Source: Diplonema papillatum (taxonomy: Eukaryota > Euglenozoa > Diplonemea > Diplonemida > Diplonemidae). Taken from it: a DNA stretch of 64,000 bases. Location: NCBI GenBank assembly GCA_030068145.1, contig JAPJBO010000620.1:62001-126000 (forward strand), written 5' to 3'. Shown in pieces: positions 23,780 through 34,400 of this stretch. Position 1 is the stretch's first letter. Each line of letters starts with the position of its first letter. The position numbers were made by a program, and so were the translations under genes. Below the pieces are notes generated by a model. The model had not been told where the DNA came from and did not search any database. It saw only the letters and a list, made by a program, of their open reading frames with translations.

Positions 23780-26700
23780 ATGGTCAACCTACTGATTACG
23801 AGCCCGGTTGTCAAGTCGGGTGTGATTGCCGTATGCCTGGTTGCCCCCACGTGGGCTGCCGTGATGGACTATTTCCCGTTTGAGGGTAATGTTCACGACT
23901 TGGGCTCAGAGGGTAGCACCACTCTTGAGCCCTTTCATGACACCCAAACGTACACAACGGGCCAATGTGGAAGCAACGCTGCAGTCGTGACGAGCGGACA
24001 AAACTACACTGTCGTCACTCACATTCAGAACAATCTTCCAGTTGGGTTTGCGCCATACTCGCTGTCAATTTGGTTCAAAGTCCTCCGAGCCGGCCCGCAC
24101 AACGCGGGGCTAGTGCTGGCGGGAACGCCTACGGTTTTCGATAATTTTACGATAGTGTGGCCCAACTCCTATCATTTCAATGGCGCCGCATCGGATCCGA
24201 TGGCCATCCCGTTGGACACGTGGACGCACTTGTTCGTAACGAGCGATCATGTGCACCAGCAGGTGTACATCGACGGCAGCATCATTCTTGCAGACTTGGC
24301 AGTCGAAGCTGGAACGACAGGCACGCGCATGATACGTCTTGGCGCATTGACCCTCCCCGTAACACTACAAGACGCTGGTGAGTTCGCCATCGATGAGTTC
24401 AAAATATTTGACTCGGTTGTAACCTACGCGGAAGCGTCGATGTGCGGCCTGCCCACCCTGGCCCCGACTATTTCTCCGGCAACGAATGCTCCAGCCACCG
24501 ATGCTCCACCTACAAACGCACCCTCAAGTTCCCCAGAGACGAGTGCACCACCTACTATGGCTCCGACGACGAATGCACCGCCTACAAATGCTCCAGCCAC
24601 CGATGCTCCACTTACAAACGCACCCCTCACAAGTTCCCCGAAGACGAGTGCACCACTTACTAATGCTCCAATGACGAATGCACCACCTACGAATGCTCCA
24701 GCCACTGATGCTCCACCTACAAACGCACCTTTCACAAGCTCTCCAGAGACGAGTGCACCACCTACTGTTGCTCCATTGACGAATGCACCACCTACGAATG
24801 CTCCAGCCACCGATACTCCACTTACAACCGCACCTCTCACAAGTTCCCCGAAGACGAGTGCACCACTTACTAATGCTCCAATGACGAATGCACCACCTAC
24901 GAATGCTCCAGCCACTGATGCTCCAGCCACAGATGCTCCACCTACAAATGCACCTTTCACAAGTTCCCCAGCGACAAGCGCACCCCTTACTAATGCTCCA
25001 ATGACGAATGCACCGCCTACGAATGCTCCAGCCACTGATGCTCCACCTACAAACGCACCTTTCACAAGCTCTCCAGAGACGAGTGCACCACCTACTGTTG
25101 CTCCATTGACGAATGCACCACCTACGAATGCTCCAGCCACCGATGCTCCACTTACAACCGCACCTCTCACAAGTTCCCCGAAGACGAGTGCACCACTTAC
25201 TAATGCTCCAATGACGAATGCACCACCTACGAATGCTCCAGCCACTGATGCTCCAGCCACAGATGCTCCACCTACAAATGCACCTTTCACAAGTTCCCCA
25301 GCGACGAGCGCACCGCCTACGAATGCTCCAGCCACTGATGCTCCACCTATAAACGCACCTTTCACAAGCTCTCCAGAGACGAGTGCACCACCTACTGTTG
25401 TTCCATTGACGAATGCACCACCTACGAATGCTCCAGCCACTGATGCTTCTTCCACAAATTCTCCGGCGACGAGTGCACCATCTACTATTGCACCAGTGAC
25501 GAATTCACCAGCTACGAATGCTCCATCCACTGATGCTCCAGCCACCGATGCTCCACCTACAAACGCACCTTTCACAAGTTCCCCAGCGACGAGTTCACCA
25601 CTTACTTTTGCTCCAATGACGAATGCGCCGCCTACGAATGCTCCAGCCACTGATGCACCACCTACCAACGCACCTTTCACAAGCTCCCCAGAGACGAGTG
25701 CACCACCTACTATTGCTCCGACGACAGATGCACCGCCTACGATTGCTCCAGCCACAAACGCCCCTCCCACAAGTTCTCCGGCGACGAGCGCACCACCTAC
25801 TACTGCTCCAACGACGAATGCACCGCGAACACTTTCCCCACCGAGTGCACCACCTACTATTGCTCCGACGGACTTTCCAGCAACGACGAAGCCTCCGACA
25901 AATGCGCCAGCTACGAACGCACCGCTTACAAATGTTCCCGCTACAATTGCGCCATCTACGAGTGCTCCCGCTACGAACGCACCATTAACCAATGTCCCAG
26001 CTACGATTGCACCATTTACCACAGCTACGATTGCACCACCCACAACTGTACCAGCAACAAATACGCCACTTACAGGTGTTCCAGCGACAGTTGCACCACC
26101 TACAAGTTTACCAGCGACAAATACACCGCTTTCCAATGTTCCAGCGACGATAGTACCTCCCACAACTGCTCCAGCGACAGCTGCACGAACGACCTCACCT
26201 CAGACGAATGTTCCACCTACGAGCGCTCCAACCACGAATGCACCGATAATCACTTCTTCGACGAATGTACCGCCTACAGATGCTCCGGAGGCAAACCCCA
26301 CAACGAGTGTTCCAGCGACGGCCGATCCACCGGCAGCAACGAATGCGCCATACACATACACAGATGCCCCATTTACAAACGCCCCGGCCACAAGTGCTTC
26401 GGCGACGAATGCGCCACCTACAATCGCGCCGTCTGCACGTGCTCCGGCAACAAATGCCCCAACCACTTCCGCGACAATTGCGCCACCCACGAATGCTCCG
26501 AAACGTGCACCTACCAAACTCCCGTCATCGAACGCACCCCTCACGAATGCTGCCTTCTCAAGTGCAGCGCCTACAATTGGATCCGCGGTCACATTACCGC
26601 CGTTGCCGACTACGAAACCGTCGACAGAAGGTAATGAACAGGTAGCCGGTACCGAAGGGCCCAGTCAGGGTGCGGAAGATGGCAACCAGCGACCCGCGGC

Positions 26701-28567
26701 ACCGACGAGCAACCTGAAAATGATGGAAGGCACAGGCGCGGCGGTGGGTGTCGTGTCGGTGGCAACCTTCGCGTCCCCAACATCAGCGATGCGGCTCTCG
26801 CTCATCACCCAGACTTGCGCGCTGGGCGCCGACAACGCGCGGTCGGGGCGGGACTACTCGTACGCTATACACCCTACGCAGACCAGTATTGCTGGGCATG
26901 TTGACATCGCCGTCGTTCTTTTCAACCTACTCATCGCGACCGGTGTCCTCCTCTGCATGCTCGCCGTTGCCGCCATCGCCCGCCTCTCCGGCCTACTCCC
27001 CAGCCAGAACCTCGACGCGAGGGGATTCGTGTGCTTTCCTTCGATCCCCCTCTGCATCTGGCAAGTCCTGTACTTGGGCACCTGCTACGGCGCGGCGAAA
27101 CTGATCTACTACCCTCATTTTGAAAAGTCGGAGTACGTCGGTGCCACGTTTCTTGTGATATTCTTGGGGCTGCCAATGTTTGCCTTGCGAAAGGTCCGCG
27201 CTGGCGTGCCCTACCGTGCTCTTTACGTGAACGTTGGCTCATCAGATCTGTCCAGTCGGCTTTGGGCCGGTCAGGAGGAGCCGCCTGGCTACTCTCGCAA
27301 GCAGGGGCGCTTGTCGTTGCGAAGAGGGTTTGCCTTGGAGCCTGTGCAGGCAGGCGAGGCGCTGGCGTCTGGCTTAGTACAAAAGGACAGTTCAGAGTCT
27401 GGAAAAGGGGAGGCGCAAAGAGAGAAAGGTGCGCCGCCACTGGATGATTGTCGCGGATGCACAGCACGTGCTGTAGCATGGATTAATGGCCCCGGTGAGT
27501 GGGTGAGCCTACAGCGAGAATGTGACTGGGTGAGGCGGTACGGTTGTTTCCTGAAGCCATTCCGGCAGTCGGCTGCTTGGTTCGTAGCCGTCGACTACTT
27601 GACTAGCTTCCTCTTGGCGTGCGTTGTTGCGCTGGAGCCGGGGTCCGACATTGAGTGTGGCCACATTCGATTGATTAGCGCAGGTATATATGCAGTTCGC
27701 ACGGGGCTGGACGTGTACTTCGTCCCCTCGGCTAAACCGGTGAACGCGGTCCTCGAGCCCTTTTCGCACGCGTTGCAGGGCTGCGGTTTGCTGCTGGGCG
27801 CGTTATCTGCGTACACACACGGGATTGTAGGTCCTGGCTTCGGGGAAGGTGCATTGATCAGTGCAATGGTCGTTGTCGGTGTGCAAGCCTTCGTCGAGAT
27901 TCTCAGTGAAATAATCATAGCCTTGAATCATAGGCGGGACGATTTGCAGGAGCGTGTATTCAAATTATTCAACGGAGAAGAAGACGACAGTGATGCAGAG
28001 AGTGCGGATATTGTTGCCTTTGTCGGTAACCTGAGCCAGGTGCCCTCGCCATTCACGCGTTCAGTCAGCGGATGCTTGCCTTCCGACTCGCACATCATGA
28101 TCCACCACGACTTCTCTCAGGAAGACTTGTCCAATGAAACGACACCAAAAACCCCTTTACTCCCCTGCATCAGCACCAACGCTTCTCTGCAAAACCCGTT
28201 GTTGTCACCCACCCCCTGTAGCAAAAGCCTACGGGCCCGCTCCGTCACACGGTCCCCGTTGACCCCTCTGTCGTTGACTTCCTTCGAAGATGGAAGCAAC
28301 TCGTTCCTGTTGTCACCGCCTTGCGTCGCCCCCCGCCCCCCGCCGTATGCCTGCTTGTCCCCCACTGACGTCCCTGTCAGACCCAAACGCGCACGCGGGG
28401 ACACCATCCGCGTCCCGATCATCCGCTCTGCGTCTATCAGTCGGCAACCGTCTCAGCTTCGGACCCCCCGCACCCCTCTTCGCACAACAGCGTTCCGCGA
28501 CTGGCAGGTCGACTTAGACAGCACGTCGGGCTCCAACTGCGACGTTGCCAGACTCATCGTAACTTGA
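23780..28567 (+). CDS. LamG-like, mucin-stalk, multipass membrane surface protein 2
   Basis: One uninterrupted exon of 1595 residues from the ATG at 23780. The frame is open upstream, but only a GTG precedes it, and this ATG opens a good signal peptide (GVIAVCLVAPTWA). A LamG-like jelly roll (about 27-220; YSLSIWFKV, FAIDEFKIFDSVV) precedes a stalk of NAPATDAPPTNAP-like units to about residue 960. A conserved ALGADNA region and about seven membrane helices follow. The loop motifs GPGEWV and RRYGCF, and ECGHIRL before helix 5, match gene 1. The C-terminal 250 residues are a Ser/Pro-rich tail, predicted intrinsically disordered. It is a tandem paralogue of the gene at 13421, without that gene's intron. 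Function unknown; surface adhesion or sensing is plausible. Confidence 0.9.
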   Translation: MVNLLITSPVVKSGVIAVCLVAPTWAAVMDYFPFEGNVHDLGSEGSTTLEPFHDTQTYTTGQCGSNAAVVTSGQNYTVVTHIQNNLPVGFAPYSLSIWFKVLRAGPHNAGLVLAGTPTVFDNFTIVWPNSYHFNGAASDPMAIPLDTWTHLFVTSDHVHQQVYIDGSIILADLAVEAGTTGTRMIRLGALTLPVTLQDAGEFAIDEFKIFDSVVTYAEASMCGLPTLAPTISPATNAPATDAPPTNAPSSSPETSAPPTMAPTTNAPPTNAPATDAPLTNAPLTSSPKTSAPLTNAPMTNAPPTNAPATDAPPTNAPFTSSPETSAPPTVAPLTNAPPTNAPATDTPLTTAPLTSSPKTSAPLTNAPMTNAPPTNAPATDAPATDAPPTNAPFTSSPATSAPLTNAPMTNAPPTNAPATDAPPTNAPFTSSPETSAPPTVAPLTNAPPTNAPATDAPLTTAPLTSSPKTSAPLTNAPMTNAPPTNAPATDAPATDAPPTNAPFTSSPATSAPPTNAPATDAPPINAPFTSSPETSAPPTVVPLTNAPPTNAPATDASSTNSPATSAPSTIAPVTNSPATNAPSTDAPATDAPPTNAPFTSSPATSSPLTFAPMTNAPPTNAPATDAPPTNAPFTSSPETSAPPTIAPTTDAPPTIAPATNAPPTSSPATSAPPTTAPTTNAPRTLSPPSAPPTIAPTDFPATTKPPTNAPATNAPLTNVPATIAPSTSAPATNAPLTNVPATIAPFTTATIAPPTTVPATNTPLTGVPATVAPPTSLPATNTPLSNVPATIVPPTTAPATAARTTSPQTNVPPTSAPTTNAPIITSSTNVPPTDAPEANPTTSVPATADPPAATNAPYTYTDAPFTNAPATSASATNAPPTIAPSARAPATNAPTTSATIAPPTNAPKRAPTKLPSSNAPLTNAAFSSAAPTIGSAVTLPPLPTTKPSTEGNEQVAGTEGPSQGAEDGNQRPAAPTSNLKMMEGTGAAVGVVSVATFASPTSAMRLSLITQTCALGADNARSGRDYSYAIHPTQTSIAGHVDIAVVLFNLLIATGVLLCMLAVAAIARLSGLLPSQNLDARGFVCFPSIPLCIWQVLYLGTCYGAAKLIYYPHFEKSEYVGATFLVIFLGLPMFALRKVRAGVPYRALYVNVGSSDLSSRLWAGQEEPPGYSRKQGRLSLRRGFALEPVQAGEALASGLVQKDSSESGKGEAQREKGAPPLDDCRGCTARAVAWINGPGEWVSLQRECDWVRRYGCFLKPFRQSAAWFVAVDYLTSFLLACVVALEPGSDIECGHIRLISAGIYAVRTGLDVYFVPSAKPVNAVLEPFSHALQGCGLLLGALSAYTHGIVGPGFGEGALISAMVVVGVQAFVEILSEIIIALNHRRDDLQERVFKLFNGEEDDSDAESADIVAFVGNLSQVPSPFTRSVSGCLPSDSHIMIHHDFSQEDLSNETTPKTPLLPCISTNASLQNPLLSPTPCSKSLRARSVTRSPLTPLSLTSFEDGSNSFLLSPPCVAPRPPPYACLSPTDVPVRPKRARGDTIRVPIIRSASISRQPSQLRTPRTPLRTTAFRDWQVDLDSTSGSNCDVARLIVT
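24450..26590 (+). repeat. Coding tandem repeats of the mucin stalk, gene 2
   Basis: Units of roughly 15-18 bases encode Thr-Asn-Ala-Pro and variants. Higher-order blocks of about 0.3 kb (for example starting near 24690, 25010 and 25320) are nearly identical, showing recent homogenisation. The 3' third is more diverged. Confidence 0.9.
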
Positions 28568-31489
28568 ATGAACCCGAAGGGCGGTTCGTTCCATGACATT
28601 CTCGAGAAGGGGAAAGAAGAAGGTACAGCATATTTGGTGCTGCAAATAAGGGCGGGAGTGGTCGTCCGCCGAAGTTCATCAAAGTGGGATCCGGAATGGA
28701 TTGTCGGGAAGCCGTGAGGTTCTGTGTACTTGTTACCTTCCTGACCCTCTCTCGCACCGACCCGACCCTCTCTCGCACCGATTCCGCGTCTCTACGTGCA
28801 CCACACCAACTACCGAGGACGCTCGGTGCCCCTGCGGACTTCCTTGCACGATGGAGCCAGCCTCGGAAGCTGGTGTTAATGTTGGTGTGCCCGAGTCTCA
28901 CCGACCGAAAACGTGCGTAAATGTACGAAAAGCGAGCGGGTTGGACACCGGCTTTTTTTAGCTTCTGCTTCTGCGGCTCGACCGCACCGTGTACACACAG
29001 TGCTGCACTCTACTGGACGAAAGCTATCACTTGACCCCCAACCCGTGAGCGAGATTTGAATATCCCACAATTTCCTCTCATGTTTGCCCCTGTCCCTCCT
29101 ACCTCGAACAATGTCTTCCTCCGTAGCTGATGATCGCGGCGACGGCAGTCCTCTCCCTGAAACGATTTCCCAGTGCTCCCGAAGCATGGGAGCTACTGCC
29201 TAGGCCGACCAGTGCAGGACCGAAACACGATGCGACAAAAGGTTACGTACGCCAAAGCACGTTTTTGACAAACAATATCGCTAGACAACGACACGACATC
29301 CGGTCTCAGTACGGCTGCGAGGGCGTGCGAAGTGTGCCCTTTTTCCGAATTCAAGTAAAAGGAATGCTGTGTTCGCCAAAGTTCATCACGAGAGAGGAAG
29401 ATTGTCTCTTATCCCCTCTCTAAAGCTCAGTTTAACATACATACGAACGATGCCGTGTCTGAATATCCGCGACGTATCCTTTGTTCAGTGGGAGTTGAGA
29501 TCTCCGTCAAGATGCTAGCCGCCGCCATAGGGCGTGCTATTGCCAAAAGGAGGAGAGCCCGCGAAACAACGTGTCAACACACGCCTGCCAGGCGGTCTCG
29601 TCCGTCAGTCAGAACGCCCCCGGCTGCGCCACCATCGGTGCAACAATCATCTTTGACCGGGCCGCGGCTCGCTCCGCGCCCACGACGTAACGACTTACGC
29701 CCGCCGTTGTAATACGGGACAGTAGTGGGGCGACCGGATACTCCCCGGAGAGATGGTCCCTGCACTCTACTCGTCTCTCTCTCTCTCTCTACATATCGTT
29801 GCCGCCTTGTTCCTCCTCCCGCTCAAGTAATAATTAATGACGCCTTCAACTTCAATGCAATCAACTAACGTGCCTGCCTTTTCTGCAATACGTGTTTTCG
29901 TTTCGTGTTTCTTGGAGGAAACAGAAACGAAATCCACCTCCGCCTCAACTGTCTAACGGACTTGAAAACACGGCTGAAACACGGAACAGATTAGAAAAAA
30001 GAAAGAAATGGGGCAGCGATGCCCCGGCGGCGCGCTCTCGCTAGTTGTCTGTCGCAACACGCAACCTCACAACGCAAAAAGCAGCACCTTCCATTCCGCT
30101 GGACGAGTGGCGCGCAACCCTTCTTCGTGAGCTGCGTCGAGTAGCTGTCCTGGGGCGTGGAGAGGGTTGCATTCAAGACAAGGTGAGGCGCGCATCTCCA
30201 CCCCGAGTTTGAGAACGTGTTCACTACGTGCTACCCGAAGGGAGTGGCAGGTAAGAACTGGTCAAGCATACTTACAAACACAATTGCACACTTACACACG
30301 AGGTATCCGATCATTTTCGCTGACTGGGTTCCCTCTCTGAACTCCCCGGCTGTTCCCTCTTTACAAGCATCAAACCACAAACAACATGATTCATTTCTGA
30401 TTTCAAACCTTCAACCCAAAAGATAAGTCGTCGCCTCAGTTATTTGTGCGACCTTCAAATGCTCAGGTGGTTCCTTGCGTGAAGGTGGGCGCCAGAAAAG
30501 CGCACCATCAACGAGCTGCACCCACTGGCAACTCGGAAAGAAAGGTGCGAGAGCTGACTTCGGAAAAACGCAGGAAATCGCCCAGTTTGATTTACTATCA
30601 CGCTGTCTAAGGGTGTTCACTGCGCTCATCTTTTTGGTTCTCCGCCGTTATCAAGAGATATCGAGGCAAACGGAGTGTCCTGCAAGTTCTTACGTGTTCG
30701 GTGGTACTGTCACGAGCCTGGAGATCAAGTCGCCTTCCCGAACATGAGCAGCAAGGCGTGGAGTACTTGGGGCTTGGCGCTTGCGCAGCTGCCTAGCGAC
30801 ATCAGCCGAAGGTTGTTCGAGCTTCTTTTCCTTCTCCTGGCAACCAATATCGCCATATTCTAAGAAAACAGGTGTTTTCTGCCATTCTGGCCTCCTATGT
30901 GCGAACACAACAATGCTATTCTTACGTGGATGGATTACTGAAGAGTGTTCGGTCCCATCGGGTGCAGTGCACGCATGTTCCTTGCCTGGTCCAAAGAGGC
31001 AGATTTTAAGTCGGAACGTCTGCACAAGGCACAATACGCTTCCCTCTAACATCCCTGGACGCTGTCGCCCAGCCATTGCCGGAACCTTTCAAGCTCCTTT
31101 ACCATCTCCACAGTAATGCTTTTGACCGCAAATAACTAAGAAATTGCGAGGATTTGTGTTCCTCGACCTCGACTGCTGTCCCTGGTGGCCTTTCCTCTTT
31201 GACCCGTCCGCCGCCGGACCAGCAAAGGGAGCAAAGAGGGTGCCGTTGCGTTGCAGCTCAGTGAATGCTCTGTTCTTGATGGAAAGCAGCTCTTGAGTTT
31301 GATCCAGTGGGTGAACTGATTATCTATCCAGACCCCCTACTTGTTTCTGAAGCTCTTGAGTCCTTCCCAACAACTTTGGCAGCCAATTTGGAAAAGAGTA
31401 CTTGTGGGCCACAAGGTATTCTACCAGAATTTCTTCGTCAGACACAACGAAAGAGAATGCCATCATTTGCCTCGGTTTGAGTTATTAAC
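28568..31489. other. Intergenic, about 2.9 kb
   Basis: No supported gene. It contains a 19-base direct repeat (CCCTCTCTCGCACCGA, twice near 28745-28783) and the dispersed CT-tract repeat at 29702-29790. Confidence 0.5.
29702..29790 (+). repeat. Short dispersed repeat preceding a CT tract, copy 2
   Basis: Starts CGCCGTTGTAATACGGGAC, continues to CTCCCCGGAGAGATGGTCCC and ends in a run of CT dinucleotides. It aligns over its full length with 63774-63870. Confidence 0.75.
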
Positions 31490-34400
31490 ATGAGCGCTCT
31501 GAACGAGAAAGAAACCAAGCTCAGAAGAAAAGGGGTGTGGGAGGGGTGCTTGCAAACGAAGACAGAGCTACACAGGAAGATGGAGCTGGATGCGGCCATG
31601 AGTGACTCGTCCGCGGAGGAGGAGTCGAGGATTGGAGGGCAGCCCGCCCACGCGTACGTCAGCGGCCTGTTCAGCGACGTGATCGGCGCGCTTCACGCCG
31701 CTAACCAGATGCCGCAAGGTGACGACTACGAGTTTTACAGGTCGTTCCGCGGATTTCCGAAGGAAATGACGAACTACACGGCGGCCCTAACAGGCATGCT
31801 CGACGAGGTCGCTGCAGCGTGCACGAAAGGCCTCGCGACAGACGGCACACCCACCGAAGCCGTATCCGAACTCGTCGAGAGCCTCTTCGAGAACATCGAC
31901 GACGACTTGGACATCGTCCGGGCAGAGGCGGGCGGCAGGAAGCGTTCGGCGGAAGAGCAGATCCGCAGGAAGCAGCTGCTGCGTGCCGCTTCGCAGACGA
32001 CGAGGCCGCAGAACAGCTTCCGGCGGCAGCTAGACAACAGCACGGCGCCGTTCCGGCCGTTCACCCACGTCGACGCCGACAACATCCGCTGCGCGCCGCC
32101 CGGCACGTGGCCCTACGAAAACGAAATAAAGACGCACCGCGTCGCGGACTGGCAGCTGCTGTTGCCGAACCCTGCGACGCCGTCGTTCGTGCCTGCCGAC
32201 CCCGCCACGTTGACGTACATCGACAAGCCGGCGCAGCTGGAGAAGCTGCGGTCGGTGTTGCTCGCCGAAAAGGAATTTGCCGTCGACTTGGAGCACCACA
32301 ACCTGCACTCCTTTCAGGGCTTCACGTGCCTCATGCAAGTCTCGACGAGGACGGCGGACTTTGTTGTCGACTGCCTCGCGCTGCGGCACCATATGTACGT
32401 GCTCCTTCCCGCGTTCATCAACCCGAACATTATGAAGGTCTTCCACGGAGCAGGGTCCGATATCGAGTGGCTCCAGCGCGACTTCGGCATCTACATCGTC
32501 AACCTCTTCGACACTGGCATTGCTGCGCGTCAGCTGAACATCCCAGCCGGACTGGTCTGCTCCCCTCCCTCTTCCCACAGTGTCTTCGTGGCCACACAGT
32601 TTCTGGCAGGTTTTGGTGGTGCTTCAGCGGCCACTGCGGCGTCTATCCTCGACGGGTCTCGGAACCAGTCCTGCAGTAAGTTTGCGCCACTCAGCGCAGC
32701 ATACCAACATACAGGCCACTGAGTTCTTTTCTCATTTCCATTAGACTTATTTAGTACACGAAAAGCCCAACGAAATCAGCGAAGAAGTGCCATTCGATAC
32801 AGGACATGCCCTCCAAAGAGAGGTTCGTTACAAAAGAAACATGTACACGCGAAGAACCAGATTGTTTAACCTAAAAAAGAGGCAGACGTGCTCCGGGTGA
32901 GACCGTTCGTCTGTTCGAGTTAGTCCTTTTGTGCCGTTCAGAGATAAGGTATATTAAACGATGAGGAGACTGCGACGGGTATGGTTCGTCGGTCCTCCTT
33001 GTGACGTTCATAGTCCAAAAAAAGAACGAAATTATTACACATCACTCAACACAGGGTAAACTGCTCGCTAGCTTCGGGATCAACGTGGACAAGAAGTACC
33101 AGACGGCGGACTGGCGACAAAGGCCCCTGTCAGTTGAGATGCTGAAGTACGCACGAGAGGACACGCACTACTTGCTCCCGCTGGCGGACCATTTGCGCAC
33201 CAAGCTGCTGCAGCAGGAGGGTAAAGGTGCGGTGGTGAACCCTCTGCAGCATGTTTACGACGAGTCGCGGGCGTTGTGTTTGAGACGATACGTCAAGCCT
33301 TCGTTGGAGGACGACGAATTCCGTATGATGGGCCGCATCGACGAAGGCGTGCGCAAGCGACATAGCGCTGCCCTCCACACCATCCTCCGTTGGAGAGACT
33401 TCGTGGCCCGCCAAGAAGACGAAAGCTACCCGGCCATTCTCCCGCACGCCACGTGTATCTCTCTCGCCCAGGAACTTGCTTCCATCGACATCTCGCGCGG
33501 GGTGTGTGCCTTTATCTGTGTAGAAATGACTGTCCCTCGGCCAGCCGTGCTCGTGCTGTGGGAAAGATCGCAGCACTGGTCCAGTACGAAACGGCGCATG
33601 GTACCGACTCCATAATGTACCGGATAAGATATGGCATAGAATATTGTCACTGAAGGGCGCCCGTCAGTATTAAACCCCTGGAGTTTCAATCAGAAAGAAT
33701 AAACCGCGCCTCCCACTCCGATAGGTGCGGGCGTTCAGCTGAATGGGAAGTCAGATGGTGTTTGCCTTCTTCACAACGTTGCTTCAGCTTGCTTGCGCAA
33801 GCATGGTTCTATCTTAGGTCCTGGGTGTTCCCATAGGGTCACTGCCTTGCCAACCCAATCAACAACACAGAGCATTTGTAGACTTTTTACGCCAGTCCCG
33901 CGATTTCTGCAGAAGCACATCGGGCACTTAGTGACAATGCTGCAGCAGGATAAGGTTGGGCCGGTATGCACCCATGTTTTCCCTGGTACGTGGGGCACAG
34001 GCTGCGAGGGTTTTTGCTGCTGCCTCGCCTCTTCTACAATACTGCAGTCATGAAGCGAATCGGCATGTCGTAGGGTAAGTGCGCCGACCGTTAGGGTTTT
34101 GGCTGAGCTAGTAAACGGTAGCTTGGGTCAGACTGCAAAGAATCTGTGGCGATACTCTGCACTTTACTTTTTTAGCGTCGGAAACGCATCGCCATCCTGT
34201 CAAGCTTTGCGCGCGAGATTCCCGAAGCGCGTGCTGAGTCGTCTCCCGGCGCAGTCGTTACTACGATTGCCAGAGCATCTTGGCAAAGCCCCAAAACCGC
34301 AAAACACACAGGTTACTACGGCCCCGGCACCCGTGCAACCGGTCAAGGAGTCGAGGACAACAGCGGAGTTAATCGAAGAGGTTGAGTGGGTATGCCACCA

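Noticed and set aside
24424-26163. 579-codon minus-strand ORF rich in Gly, Ala and Val
   Set aside because: It is the antisense shadow of the mucin stalk repeats; the period and codon phase of the sense strand explain it, and it has no domain.
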